Shown: piece by piece, positions 13,654-26,990 of the stretch
How the letters are laid out: the number at the start of each line of letters is the position of its first letter
Position numbering within the stretch: position 1 is the stretch's first letter
Assembly: GCF_002078875.1 (NCBI RefSeq)
Contig: NC_034413.1
Span: forward strand, 58,400,433-58,464,432
Origin: Numida meleagris
Lineage: Eukaryota > Chordata > Aves > Galliformes > Numididae
Direction: 5' to 3'
Length of the DNA: 64,000 nucleotides
Position numbers and translations under genes: made by a program
The notes under the pieces: generated by a model
The model's database searches: none
The model's input: only the letters and a program-made list of their open reading frames with translations
Told to the model about the DNA's origin: nothing

Positions 13654-16600
13654 AATATAAACAGACAGCTAATGGGGCTCTATTGTTGAAGTCATTCCTG
13701 AAGACTTCCAGGCCCCTGGGGACTTCACATGGGCTATACAGGAAGATTGTTAAAGCCAAGTCAAGCAAACAGCTTTTGAGTTCAGATTCCAGTAGAATGA
13801 TGCATGGACTTAGAATTCCATGTGTTTTTCTCAGATTCAGCAAGACTTCTGTTGCTTGGACAACTTTCCATAGTTCGGCCACTCTCCTCATTACGAAATT
13901 TTCTTTTAGAGTTTTGTTCCTTTGTTTTCCTTATGGGGACGGAGTACTAAGACTTCTTTCCCCCAAAGACGCATGAAAGTCATGAGATGTTTCTGGGACA
14001 ACATTGGACAGTAGGAAGGTGGGAGTTTCAATGCTGTTTTTACATTTCCTTCTCTGGATAGTGGCAGGAGGAATATTTATAGGACTTAGAGCTGACATAA
14101 GGATTTTTCTAACAGATTCAGCTTTTCTCAAGCGTTATTTTTGTTATAACATGATAAAGTACATTAAGCTGAAGGGGACTTAACCAGCAAATCTACTTAT
14201 GACAGAAGCAAAGCTTAACTAATAAAAAAGCAAATAACAGAAACATCTGTTAAAAGTTGGAAATTAGCTCCATGAAATAAGTCCAATTACATGCAGAATG
14301 CAGACCATCTGTAATGGTATTCGTTTTTTCTTAGATGCTATTGGGAATACAGACAAGTATCTTTCAAAGTTCATCAAAAAAATTTCCATATGGTGCTGAG
14401 TGTTTCCTCATTTACTGGTTTTACCCCAGTGTAATTCCATTTACTTCATATGTGTTGCTATGCCTGTCATGAATACAGCAAAATCCACTGCAAGAATCCT
14501 GGTCAAGTAAATATTAATATTACTGTTGCTAGTAAGGAACACATTAAATCAAAAGTCTCATCTTCTTTCAGGACGTTCAGAGGCCTCACTGTATTTGTGA
14601 AAAATATTACTAGTGTTGCATATACCAAAATAGACTAACATCAGGGTAGTTACTGCCACTTCACTGTGCAATAAAACCATGGGTAAGATGGCTGGAATAT
14701 AGAACTTTATTTAGTACAGTCTAGCTACACTAACACAAATAACTTTCCACTCTGTTCTATTGTGGGAGATTCAGATAAGTTGGTATTTTGTGAAATTCCA
14801 GTACTGTAAAAGTGATATATTCATTAATGGGGAAGAGAAACCCACATCTCACTTCATATTCATCTTCAGGTTCTCCTTTGCAGATGAATTGCCCCCAGAA
14901 CTGGAGATAAATGAAAAATGGCAATTTATATGTTTTTTCCAATGTCTACAATTTCTCAACTCCTAACACATTTTCCAGTTGTTTCACTACAAAGCAGGAT
15001 GGGATTTTTATTTCTAAGTACATTCTGGCTTTAGAATATCATTTTTCTTTCTTTAATAAAAGGTTAATGTAATACTTAAGGTCTAATTCCTACTCTGGAA
15101 AACCTTTAACAATAGCTGATAGAAAATTTATTTACTGTTATATTGTCTAAACAGGTTAAAATTTTTGCAGAAGGAAATATTAGTTTATAACTCTGCTTTT
15201 CAAGTGCTTGTTATAAACTTGCTTAATCTAATAGTTCATATTTAAATTGTGAATATGATTGGAATAGTTTCTTCATGAAATGATCGCTCTTTACCTTTTC
15301 TTCATCTAAACCAAGTCTGTTATTTGGAGAAAAGCCAAATTAAGAAAGTCTTTTAAAAATAAAAACCTGAAAATATTTTCTTGGATTTGAAAACACTGTC
15401 AAATTTGATATTCTATATTTTCATTTTTCAATAAAATGCACTAATGCTTAGTTTAAACTATGTTTTCTAATAAATTTAAATTCTGATGCTCTAGTGTTTG
15501 TGGTTTTTTAAAATAATGGAATAAATATGAAAATATCAAAGGAAAATGAAATAGTTCTACATGCAGAGCTTTCTGACTTTTAAACTAATTCAGTAAATTA
15601 TTCAATGCTGTGATGGGGAAATTTGTTCTAGGATACATTGAATGGATTCTCGTAAGTTTATAAATTCAGTTTAGTGACATTAAAGGATGCTGTGTGACTG
15701 TGACTCAATTGTTTTCTTTGTGGTAAACACTAAATTTCAATTAAAAATGTGTCCAGTTAATTATTTATTTCTGCAGACAGTCAGAAAAGAGCACCTCTGT
15801 TGAATTAAAGTTAAAAATGAATACAAATTAGGGGAAAAAAAAGATATTTTAAGAACTTTTAAAAAACATTCTCAAACATACAAGATGCAGAATCATTTAG
15901 GAATTATTTACCAGAGCCCAGGGAAATCCAGCAAATTGTCACAGGTTAAATGTAATATTCAAAATTATGAGGGTACAGCTGAGTAGCTAAATGAATTTGT
16001 TGTGTTGCTGCTCACTATGAAGAGTAGTTAGGAAGATGAATCACTACATACATGAAAAAGAGATCAAAGGGCTTTTCTAAAACTGTTTTGTCATCTAAGG
16101 AGGTCTTACAATAGTTGAGTGCTAGTAATTGCAAAGATAACGTTATTTTATGAGATTTCTGGACTTTGCTGTGGTTTATAAGCTCTTGACCAGTGAGAAT
16201 GGAAAGTGATTTCTAATTCTTAAGGAATGTACCCAAAAGTCTGACTCCTATTCTGTGTTAAGGGGACAGTAGAAACTGTAGCACATGGTAAAATTATTAG
16301 AGATGTGGATTAACATGATGTAGCAGGAAGGAGCCATGCAATTTTTGTGGAGATGCTTCTTCTTTGAAAACTTGCTAAAGGTTTTCAGAGATACAAGAAA
16401 CAAATGAAGGAATGATAAACCTAGGGACTGCAAGGTATCTAAATGAAACTTATCTGGTTTGAAAATGAAGGTAGGAAAAAGGATTAAAAATAAATTTAAA
16501 AAACTTTTTGTCATACCTTAATAACTTATTAAATCATAAGGAAGAATGGGGACGTGAAAAAGTAAATTTTTACACTGGATAGAAAGTCTCATGGGTTGTC

Positions 16601-17260
16601 ACAATGATCTATACTAAAACCCCTTCTTGTCATTTTCTTAAATTATATAGTAAAGAGATGAATAAAGAATAGAGCAAAAATGGCACAAATTTATTCATAA
16701 TAACCCATGTAAATGAAGAGGTATCAAGGAAGACTGCAGTTATATCTCCCTCGGGAACTGGGCAATAGAAAGTTGTTGTGCAATTTAGTGCAGAAATAAA
16801 AGTCTACACCCACAATGTGAATTACTCTAGGCATACATATGTTAATGGGCTATAAATGTCCTTTTACCATTCAGAAAGGAGGTCCTGAGATTGTTATGAT
16901 TATTTTTCTGAAAATATGAACTTCTTAACTTAGCAGCTGAGGGCAGAAAATATAGTTATAACTTTGTAATTCCACCTTGTGGCCATTATTTGAATACCGA
17001 GGCTACATGTACAGAAGCATTCTAATTTCTTTCAGTGATACAATTCCGATGCTCCTTATCATCCCCACTTACTAAACTTTGGGTTACCTCGCAGAGCAGT
17101 CTCAAAGCACAGAAAATGACTTCCTATTGAATGAAGCTGAACCTTTTAGTGCTCTTCGGCTGCTCGTGAGTGTTAGGCTGTGGGACTTAGTCTGCAGTAC
17201 TCCCCAACCATTCCCACCTGAATATAACGTGGGTGCTTTGTCCTTTGCTGCTCTTAAGTT
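13652..17260. other. Unassigned, very AT-rich DNA
   Basis: No gene or recognisable repeat is seen. The part from about 15.0 to 16.7 kb is among the most AT-rich in the window. The 93-97 codon frames near 13.6-14.0 kb overlap on both strands, and the minus one ends in poly-Phe encoded by the A40 tract, so neither is believed. Confidence 0.6.
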
Positions 17261-17437
17261 CATAAAATCATAGAATGGCTTGGGTTGGAAGGGACCTTCA
17301 ACATCATTTAGTTCCAACTCCCTGCCAAGAGCAGGGTTGCCACACACCAGCTCAGGCTGCCGTGGGCTCCATCCAACCTGGCCTTGAGTGTTTCCAGGGA
17401 CAGGGCATCCACAGCTTCTCTGGGCAGCCTGTTCTTC
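17261..17437 (-). mobile_element. CR1 LINE 3' fragment, minus strand
   Basis: The block opens with CATAAAATCATAGAATGG and continues with TTGGGTTGGAAGGGACCTTC. These are the reverse complement of the CR1 3' tip, so the element lies on the minus strand with its 3' end on the left. The homologous blocks for GGCCTTGAGTG..CCAGGGACAGGGCATCCAC and CTGGGCAGCCTGTTC follow. It is truncated about 180 bp from the 3' end, typical for CR1. The 130-codon minus-strand frame at 17102-17494 is largely this repeat and is not a gene. Confidence 0.95.
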
Positions 17438-20400
17438 TATGGCTGGATATGCGGTGCTTGTCATCCCATCTCTGAGATGTTGTAATAAAAACAACCATTG
17501 TATAGAAAATGATTGAGCAGAGGAGCAAGATTGGAAAGGGGCAGCAGCTTCTGTATAAGCATAGTCAAGGATCCTTCTGCTGGAGAGATGAAGATTAAAG
17601 CGTACTCATTAGTCTTGAAGAGCTAGAATATACTCATCAGGGAGCCAATCAGCTCGCTAGTGAAGCTGAGTTAAAACCAGTGACTAATATATTGGTAATA
17701 TTCAGAGAAACTTCTCAGTCTTTGAAAATGTAATGATGAGTAGATTTCCAGGTACTTTGGAAAGCGGAATCCTGTCATTATCTCTGTTTCAGCATGGAAA
17801 ATTGAAATATGAAAAAGCAAAGGGGCTTGCCCCAAGGTGATGCAGGAGGAAAATGGCTATAACATTGAACTATGTTAACTAAACTCCATTTCAGTCTGCC
17901 CTGCTACAAATGAGAGTCAAAGCTTTGCCTGGAAACTGTGGTAGATGATTCAGGCTCTCCATTCCTTACTAGTAAGGGTGTCTGAGATATATGACTGGTA
18001 ATTGCATGGTTAGTACTGAAAGAAATTAGATAAAGTAGAGAACAGGAAAATGCCTTCATTATTTCAATTAGAAAAGTAGGCTATGTATAATGAATTCAGA
18101 CAGGAAAACTGCTCCGGTTTAGGTTCAGAGAAGGGTGAACTGGGGCTATTTCTGAGAGGAGATGAAATAAATAACATAGCATAAAGAACTGTGCAGATGG
18201 TGAAGGATTGTTATTTATTAACTGCTTAAATTATCTTAGCTTTGTACGAAGCTACTATTAGGAAGGAGAAGGTAGGACTTTTTTAATGGAGTGAGTAATA
18301 ATTTAACAATTATCCTGAGAAAATTAAAATATAAGGCAGTAGAACTGGCTAGTACTGAAGAGCATCATTCCATCTTCCATGAGCTTTATACTTGTGGAGG
18401 AAAATCTGTTCTGACACTAGAGGATCCTTTGATCTAGTCAACAGTGATGAAATAACTGAAAGCTGGAGATTAAAAATAAATAAAATCAAATAAAATGCAT
18501 GACAATTTTTTCTTTTTACTGTCCACATAAGGTGTCAATGGAGCATAGATCTCAGGGGAGCATCAGATGAAGGAAGTATCACAAGCCTTTATAAAAAGTA
18601 ATTGGGTTGCGAGTTGGTGGGTTTTATGGGATTCCTGACAAAACAGTGTGAATTTCAAATGTCACTTGAATTTATTTTACCTAGGTCATGTTAAGGCTTA
18701 TTACTTTTCATGTACGCTATGTGAAACGTATAAATTTCTCAGGTGTAGCAATGGATTTAGATGGCAGGACACAAAAACAAGCATACTGAAGTATACCATA
18801 AACTGTTTTCTATGCTATAACTGCTCACACAAATTTTATGTAAATCTAGACTCATCTCTATGCATCTTTTTCCTTCTCCTAACTTTTACTGAGCCACTGG
18901 TCTGATGGATTACAGGCAGCTTTTGAGATGTTTTATCTGAGCATGTTCTTACTGACAAATACTCAATAACCTGAACTTCTCCGGCCTTTCTTGGGTAGAG
19001 TCTACCTTGGGTATAGTTTATCTAGCCCTATTTTTTTTTCATGTTTTGTAGATTCTAAGCTATGTAAAAATTTTATAAAGAAAATATTCAATGTCAGGTT
19101 TTGAATGCTGTGAATTAGAACCACATTCCAAAAGAGATTGTTTTCAAATAGCTTTCATAAAATTTTTAAATTGTCCTTTCATTCTGAAGCCTCTCCTCCT
19201 AATTTATAACTTCTAGATTGTCTCTTATAATATAATAGTTAGACTCTCACAAAGATACTTCAAACTGATGGGACTGCGTGCACTGAGATAAGCTATCTCA
19301 AAACGTGAGAGTGCCAAAGGTTTCCAAACATCCGTGTAAATACCTTTACATGTGACTTCTTCAAATAAAAGACCAGAAGTTTGCAGTCTTATGTGCACCC
19401 CAAGTGGTGAAATTTTAAGGAAAGTGATTTTTTGAAAGAATCATAACAAAAAAAACCTGAATTTGGTGGTTCTGGGTGATTAAACAAGGAAAAAGAACAC
19501 AATTTATTGTTTTCAGAATAGTTAAAGGCTAGGCTTCCAGACACTCTTCAGGGGCTTTTTTTAAGTGCTGTCTGCTCTCATGTGCCATGTGAGCGTCTTG
19601 TGTGTCCTTATGAGTGAGACAACTAATGAAATCCCTGTTTAACAAGCAGATATTTTGTTCCCCATTGAGCGCACCCTTTAATTTTACCCATAGTAAAATA
19701 AACAATGTACGAAGTATTGCCTTTTCTGCTCGCTCCACTGCTATTCCAGCTGTCCTCGTGTCCTGCTGAAAACCAGCTCTTTCTCAGCCTCTTGCACTCT
19801 CCTCACCCCCAGAGCTGAGGTTTGGGTGACCCTTCCTAATGCAGCTTGGGAACCATCTATTTTCTCTGACCAGCCAGTTCAAGTACTAGCTTGTCATGCT
19901 CCATCCCTCATTAGCAAACAGCTATTTAACTGCCTCAAGTCTTCACACTAATCACCGTAGTTGTCCTTTGGAGCTTCCCATGATGTTGTTTCAGTTTGTC
20001 AGTGTTGAGCCTGTTGTGCATTAAGGACAGCTGGCTGGCAGTCTATCACGTTGCTTTACGTGCTGCAACACAGTTTGACTGACACAAACTGACATGATCC
20101 CACACTTGGTAGCACAACGTGACAGCTTAAAATATGGGATTGGTTTATACCAGCCCTCTTAACACTCCTTACTTAGACCCAAATTCACGTCTTTTCCTCT
20201 TTAAAACAAAAAAACCTCTTCCCTTCAAAAAGGAAAAAAAAAAACCCTTCATGCATTACATCAAGTTCTTTGCTTCAGGAGTGGACAATTCTGAATCTGG
20301 CTATTTATATGAAAATTTAGTATTACTAATCCTTTAAAAAAAATATTTATTCTAGTCTTTGTTCTGTATCAGAGCTCTGGAGGGCTAAAAGCTTGCAGAG

Positions 20401-21063
20401 AGGAGTAAGGCAGGTGGGAAATGCTCTGAAGACAAAACACAAATGACAGAATCCTGTCTTAATTTTCTGTCCTGTTCTGTATGACCCAAGGCTCTTAGTC
20501 ACTTAGGCTAGATTATTAAAGGCACTTGGGTGCCAAGCTCTCATTTGAATAAATAAAGCTTAATCTTTAATTCCTTTAAATACTTTTAGTCTCTAAGTAA
20601 TTTTAATTTCTCTTTGTCCAAGGTTTCCTTTTGGGAAATTCACTGTCTTCTCTTGGAAGTGTTACAGAGACAACTGAGGAAGATGTATGGAATTTATTAC
20701 TTCTTTTCCCTATTCCAGTACACTCCAGGCCTATTAAGTATTGGCAAAGTTCTGGTAAGAAACTTTAAGAACTCCCTTATATTTTTAAGTGCTTCATTTT
20801 GGTATTCCACTAAGAGTTTTTTGGCATCTTACACTTACTCTGTTGGTGAAGATGCCTTTACTCAGAGTGGGTTATCTACCTACAAGCCATCTGTGTTGTA
20901 ACTTCATTTCAAGCATGATCTAGTCACTGAAAGTTGAATTTATGGCAGTTTGTAATGCTGCAGAAGCTTTTTTTTGTGTGTTTAATAATATTATTAGTAT
21001 TTTTAAGAAATCCTATACTGAAGTGGTATATATAGAAAATTCCATTCTGTTGCAGATGGACTT
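17438..21063. other. Unassigned AT-rich DNA
   Basis: No gene is supported. A moderately GC-richer stretch at about 19.74-20.13 kb contains GTTTGTCAG/CTGACAAAC-like inverted words (19.99 and 20.08 kb) but no recognisable family. The remaining open frames are short and unrelated to known domains. Confidence 0.55.
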
Positions 21064-21240
21064 TCATAGAATCGTAGGCTCATAGAATCATTTGAGTTGG
21101 AAGGGACCCTTAAAGTCTTCTAGTCCAACTTCCCCACAATGAACAGGGACACCTACAGCTCCATCAGGGTGCTCAGAGCCCCTCCAGCCTGACCTTGAAT
21201 GTCTCAGGTGATGGGAGTTTGGCCACCTCTCTGGGCATCA
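21064..21240 (-). mobile_element. CR1 LINE 3' fragment, minus strand
   Basis: Two tandem 3'-tip motifs (TCATAGAATCGTAGGC, TCATAGAATCATTTG) are followed by GAGTTGGAAGGGACCC, TAGTCCAAC and CCACAATGAACAGGGACAC, then CAGCCTGACCTTGAATG and CCACCTCTCTGGGCA. This is the CR1 3' end on the minus strand, truncated after ~180 bp. The phrases GACCCTTAAAG and CAATGAACAGGGACA are shared with the fragments at 21681 and 24061, so all three appear to be one CR1 subfamily. Confidence 0.94.
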
Positions 21241-21680
21241 ATTTCTATTCTTCTTCTTCAGTTTTGGCCACCATAAACTTCAGATTTTTAAGTACCATCC
21301 TCTGTTTCAAAGCTGAGAAAGATTAATCAACCCTTCCTACCTCTAATCACACATCCACTTGCTTTTTCTCATTTTTGCAGCCTCTCAAATCCATAGTTCT
21401 GGGTGTTTGAGGAGAAATATATTTCTGTGTTAACAGTTGTGCCAAATACTTATCCATTACTTTTATGCATAATTAAATTATTTGCCTAATTTCAACTAAT
21501 TAATTAAAAACCCTTTTATATTCAAATTAAGGCACTAGACTTGCAATAAGACAAGTTTCTCAGAGTTAGGCAGGAATGAAATCATGTTTCCTGTGTCTCA
21601 TATTGAACCTGAAAGGAAAATGGGAGAATATATCTGAAACAAAAAAAAAATGAAGCCATGAGGAAAATACCTATAGGTGT
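21241..21680. other. Spacer between inverted CR1 copies
   Basis: AT-rich sequence with no recognisable gene or repeat. It separates the minus-strand CR1 on its left from the plus-strand CR1 on its right. Confidence 0.6.
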
Positions 21681-21763
21681 AGGTGTCCCTGTTCATTGCA
21701 GAGCAATTGGGCCAGATGGCCTTTAAGGGTCCCTTCCAACTAAAACAATTCTATGATTCTATG
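21681..21763 (+). mobile_element. CR1 LINE 3' tip, plus strand
   Basis: About 83 bp of CR1 3' end on the plus strand. AGGTGTCCCTGTTCATTGCA, then GGCCTTTAAGGGTCCCTTCC, then AACAATTCTATGATTCTATG. The two near-perfect ATTCTATG octamers are the diagnostic CR1 terminus. It is the same subfamily as the inverted neighbour at 21064. Confidence 0.95.
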
Positions 21764-23697
21764 ATACTCTTTGGTATTCAAAACTCACACACTCTAAATT
21801 CTGCCACTTTTTGAATTTATGCATAAATAGATTCCTAAATGGAGCTGCTAGTAAAAGAAGCATAAATCATACTTAATAATTGAATGCTGCTTTCATGCAT
21901 CTAAAATTTGGGGTCACGTCTGCCTGACTTGTTACATCTGGCAGAGAGTAATAATTAGGTTCTCTCCTAGGAATGAGATTTACAATAATTGTCTTTGCAG
22001 ACATTAGTATCTCTTCAAGAAATTTCAGATACTTTTTTTTTTAATTGATATAAGTAAAAAAAGCTCTGTGGAAGCCAGATGAACCCTGCTGACACATTCC
22101 TTCATTCCTTCTAGTCCCAAGTCAGTTTGGACTACAGTTGCATGACCCACTTGTTTATTGTTTTGACAGTCCCCAACACATTTGCTTTAATTCTTACTTG
22201 GTGGGAAGGTTTCTGCAGCCTATTTTGATTCAAAATCTTAATGTAAATGAATCCAAAAAAGCAGAAAGAAAATTTAAACCACATTTGTTTACATAGAAAA
22301 TTAAATGTTTTACTAAAAACATCAGAAGGATTTTGTCTAAACAGTTTCTCTACAGTCAGCACTGTGTAATCCTGTTCAAAGGGACAAGACTCTTGCCTAC
22401 ATATATTTGTACAGGAGGAGAGTGCATGCTATTAGCCCTTATAGAAGCTCTATTTGTTCTCTCTGGGTAAGCCAAATGTAAGCTGAAGAAGAGGAAATGA
22501 GAACATCTTGTTTTGGCCTTTTGCACATACTTCAATTTCATTTTAAAAACAAACACAGTATAGCTAGTGTATGTCCCTTACTTCTCTGCACCTTGTTTTA
22601 CCTTGTCACATGCTTTGAAAACATCTAAAAATGATTTTGCCCTCATTCTTTTTTTTTTTTTTTTTAAGAGTGGCATCTAAGATGAAGAATGAGTGTCTAC
22701 TAATGTAAGGAAGGTGGTCAAGGAAAGGCTTCTGTTTGTGTTAGTTGAATAAAGCCCAGATATACTTTTGTAGAAAACTGTTATGCCAATTCTAGCTGTA
22801 TAGTGCTAGGATAGGTCAGAGAAAAGAAAAATATTCCGATAGGAACCAAATTTGCAGTGTTATCGTATGGAGAACACATACTTTCTTGACCCTCAGTTTA
22901 TGTCCTGAAGAATAAAACCTGATAGAAGTTGTCAGTTTTATCTTAAGCCGCAGAGCTATGAGGATTATTTCAGCTGAGGATCTTAATATGGGTCTCTGCC
23001 TTTGCGCAAGAAGGGACACTTATGTAAGGAAGCTGTGAGAGCTTTAAGAATTAAAATACAGTTAACCTGCAGACTCTGTAGGGCATGGATGCATTTGCTG
23101 AATTCACAGATATTGCTAAATTTTCCAAGCTTTTTTAGCTTTTTTTTTTTAACCAAGAAACAAGCAAAAGTTCAAAAGCCTGACTAGACTGTAGTTTTTT
23201 GTTAGTCTGCTGTATTCCCTGCTGAGAGAGGGCAGCAGGAAGGTGATAATTGTGGATACAAAGTTCCAGTTCCCATTAGGAGTATTTGCCACCCTGCATC
23301 CCAAACACCTCTGCCCATTGGGGTGGCTGTGCTTCTCTAAGGCTATGGGGCAGGTAAAGGAAGCAGCAGGGATGTGGTGCATTTCAGTGCTCAGAGGTCT
23401 TTGTCCTGTGCCATAAGGAGGATCTCTGGGTGATCTGTAGCACATCCCTGTCCTACCTCAGTCAGTGGACGTGGACAAGGGGACACGATAGGGTGGTATG
23501 TGTTGGAGTGGAGCTGCAGTTGGGGTGAGTTTCCCTGTCTCTTTCATGTTGGAGCTGACTGCTGGGTTTGTGACTTATAGGTGAGATGGCTGGATGGGCA
23601 TGATGGTCACACAGCTTCTGTTTCTTTGGGGTAGTGGTAAAACAAAAGTAGTGAAGAGAGAAACCTACAAGTGTCATGTCATTTGTGTGTTCACATA
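21764..23697. other. Unassigned DNA with a GC-richer block
   Basis: No gene is seen. A T17 tract lies at 22649-22665. A block of higher GC at about 23.22-23.60 kb (GGCAGCAGGAAGG, GGGGTGGCTGTG and similar) lies just before a CR1 tip and could be an old repeat body, but I do not recognise it. The 98- and 71-codon frames there have no recognisable domain. Confidence 0.5.
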
Positions 23698-23755
23698 GTT
23701 GGACTAGATTATCTTTTTGGTCTTTCCAACCTTAATGATTCTATCATTCTATGAA
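23698..23755 (+). mobile_element. CR1 LINE 3' tip, plus strand
   Basis: About 58 bp: GTTGGACTAGATTATCTTTT, GGTCTTTCCAACCTTAATG, then ATTCTATCATTCTATG. This is the very end of a CR1, old and diverged, with two terminal octamers (one mutated). No further CR1 body is recognisable upstream. Confidence 0.88.
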
Positions 23756-24060
23756 AGTACAGATTGTCACCTGCAGATGAATGGGAACATCTCTGTGGTG
23801 AATGAGAAAGACAAAGGTGGAGAAACAAGGGTGCTATTTGACTGAAGAATTACTCTGCTTCATACTGTCAGTCCACTGTTGTTATTCAAGCCACTGGCGA
23901 GCAATTTCTCCACTTTCCTCTCTAGAAACATCTCCACTGCTTGCCAGGTGTTTACTGGGCTAAAGGTATCTGATTTTTGAGGGAATACCCTATTGAACTG
24001 TGTACAAAATGATTTGGACAGAGAGAAAAGGAAGAGGATGTTTTTGAGCTTTCAAAGAAA
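23756..24060. other. Spacer, nothing recognised
   Basis: About 305 bp of unassigned sequence between two CR1 pieces of opposite orientation. No feature is seen. Confidence 0.6.
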
Positions 24061-24335
24061 TTCATAGAATCGTTTGAGTTGGAAGGGACCCTTAAAGACC
24101 TTCTGGTCCAACTCCCCTGCAATGAACAGGGACATCTACAGCTCAGTCAGCTGCTCAGAGCCCTGTTCAGTTTGACCTTAAGTGTCTACAGGGAAGGGGC
24201 ATCCACCGTGTCTCTAGGCAACCTGTGTGAGAGCCTCACTATCCTTGTCTTAAAAAAACTTTTTCCTTATAACCAACCTAAATCTCCCCTCTTTTAGTTT
24301 GAAACCATTTCCCCTTGTCCTATCGCAGCAGACCC
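24061..24335 (-). mobile_element. CR1 LINE 3' fragment, minus strand
   Basis: The left end TTCATAGAATCGTTTGAG and GTTGGAAGGGACCCTTAAAG mark the reverse-complemented CR1 3' terminus. Downstream blocks follow in CR1 order: CTGCAATGAACAGGGACATC, AAGTGTCTACAGGG, GGGCATCCACCG, CTAGGCAACCTGTG, CTCACTATCCTTG, CTAAATCTCCCCTC, CCATTTCCCCTTGTCCTATC. Length is about 275 bp. It is the most complete of the three copies in this subfamily. The right boundary is blurred, and homology may run slightly further. Confidence 0.95.
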
Positions 24336-26990
24336 AAATGATGCCAGGTGAGAGGATCAGTCCCTCAGAACCAGTAACATGGTCAGGATATGAGCTGGCC
24401 AGGACTTTTTCTCTTTGATTAATTCCAGACAAAGCCTTTGGAGGACAGTACTGAAGTCTTCTGGAAAAAAAAAGGCCCGTGTTATGTTTCCTCTGCTTCA
24501 AATATCAGAATTTCAGGGTGCATTGTTTCACAGGTAAAGCTTCACAGCAAGTTGTTTGGAAAAGTGTTTGCTATTTGTCTGTCTTCAGCAAGGTCTCTGG
24601 GAAAAGGAGGCTACATGCTACCTTGCTGGGAGAGGCTAAATCTAGGAGACAACAAACAGAATAGTTAGCCAAGGTCACACTGGCTGTGTGGCAACAATAA
24701 ACCAATGCATTGCCATTTCAGATTTTCCACAACTTGCTTTGTGTGAAGAACCAAGGCTACAACTATTGGCAGTGCAGTATAGATAAGATTTATGGATTCA
24801 TTGCCTTTACCTCAGCGTTGCTCAGGGAGAAGGTAGGACCGACCAGGAGAGGGAAAACTGGTGACAAACTGCAGTGGAACTGTGGTGGGAGTTCGTGGTG
24901 TAAAGCAAAACTAGAGAGGATGTTTGTCAGGTTTCTTTTCTGCTGGAGAATTAGGCAATGGCTTCTGGTTACAGGAAAGATTATGAGGAAGGTTGATCAT
25001 TATTCTGGATAGAAGATGAACAGGAGAAATGAGACTCATGAAACAGTTTTCTTTTCACATGTTCTTGTGCGTTTTCCAGCAAAAAATGAGGGAATAACAG
25101 AGATTAAAAAGGAAAAATGACTGAAACAATTAAGGAGGAAAAAAAAAGGAACTGGAAATCACAGGCCTCTCTAGGCAATCCTAGGTACCTGTGATAAAAC
25201 ACCTTTCTAATCATAGCTACAGCTGTTTGCTTCACTAGATGGGACTTTATCAATCCAAAACACCAACTTTAACAAATTTCTCAGTTGATTATGGTTGTGA
25301 ATGCTCTTTTTGACATATTTTTACCACCCTTAGAAATTTCTGTCTTTCCAAAACTAGGAAATAATTTATTTTTGTTCAATTTTAAAGAGTTTTTCATAAG
25401 ACATTCATTATAAGACATCCATCTGTGGCCTGTTGTCCAGTAATACTATCCACATTTAAAACTTCTTAATGAAGTGTCTTACCAGGCTCTGGAAAATCTC
25501 GGTGGACAGCCTTTGATTTTTCAATGTTAGCACAGAGTACGTGTGCAGATTGAACAGTTCCTTATTTCTACTATCAAGATCTTTAAACCGCAGCCCAAGA
25601 GCCTCTAAGCAGCTGGGAATGTTGCCTTTCCAATCATCACCAGCTTAGCATTAAATATTGGCCTAACTGACTTAACCTTCCATTTTAATTACAAATCAGT
25701 CATATTCGTCCTCACAGTACCTTCTTTAAGGATTTAATTTAGATCTATTGAGATATGATTTTTATGGTAATGAAGTAACAGCTGAACAGTAAAATTACAT
25801 TTTTGGGGGGTTTATGATAATGTAGGAATCACTTAATAGTAGTTGTGTAATTAATTTAGAATTATGTAAGCATTTCATGTGTAATTAGATTTTTCCTTTA
25901 AATGGATTAATTTTGTGTGGAATATTAAAGCACTGAGCTGTCATGCACTATGAGAAAGTAGCATTGCTAGTCACACAATGAAGCAGAGTTCTTAGTAAAC
26001 ACTCATTAGAATACTTTTTAAATGATCCTATGTTTAGAAAGATTTGTTACAGGAACACTCAAAAGTCACGAATTTTGAACACGTATTTATTAAGCTCTAA
26101 CACCTTAGATACAGCAGTTTCCATTGAATGTAGATCCCAGAATAGCAGCAGAATTTTGCATGTGCTGTGGTATCTAAATAGAATCTGAGAATGTTGGGAA
26201 GATTATGGAAACACTCCAGTATAATAATAAGAAAATTCAACATATTATAGATAAAATAAATATAATTCTGTTTGTACACTGTAAGGAAGCATGTCAATAT
26301 GCCATTTATGGATCAAAGATAAAAAAGAGAATAATAGCGTTCCTTTTTCCTCTTTAAATATTATATTTCTCTCTCAAAAAAAAAAAAAAGAAAAAGGAAA
26401 ACAAAAAGAAAAAGAGAAAAAATGGAGCGAACAACACTAAGAGGGACCACAAGAGAAATAAAGATTTGTTTCTTTTTTGTTTTTAGCAGATTAAAGTTTG
26501 ATCATACAACCAAGTTAAAATAATAAATTCTTGGGAATTACAAATAAATTAAGAAACATTTTGAAATGTCTTATCTCTAATTAATCATGTAACATTAAGA
26601 ACAAAGACCAAATTTCTTCAAAGTTGCCAGCTTTCCCTTTCATGCAAAACAAAATCTTTTCTGGGTTCATTGGATCAAATACCATTCAATTTATAATTGT
26701 ATTTTTCTCCTCCACTCTCCCCAACCCATGTTATTTCAGCAGCTTTGGCCTACATCTCTGGAAGTTTCTAGGAAAAAATGTTTTCTGCTTTTTGTCAATC
26801 TTGTAGTAGAATTTTTACACTAATCAGGATTTCATATTTCAGGCCCATCCAAACTCACCCAATCTCAGCCACTATCATATTTTATTTAAAAGGAATCCTG
26901 GAACTGTTGATGGACTGGTAGATAAAAAGTAGTTTTGGTATCCACATGTGTTCAGGTAGACACATAGTAAATAAGAGTTCTGCCTATTTC
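24336..26990. other. Unassigned AT-rich DNA
   Basis: No gene or recognisable repeat is seen apart from a purine-rich low-complexity tract at 26376-26425. A 100-codon plus-strand frame at 24710-25012 has no recognisable domain and is probably chance. Confidence 0.55.
26376..26425. repeat. A/G-rich purine tract
   Basis: About 50 bp that is almost wholly A and G on the plus strand, with A14 at its left end and a single interrupting C near 26402. Low-complexity DNA. Confidence 0.8.

Noticed and set aside
17102..17494. 130-codon minus-strand frame
   Set aside because: Much of it is CR1 3' untranslated sequence.
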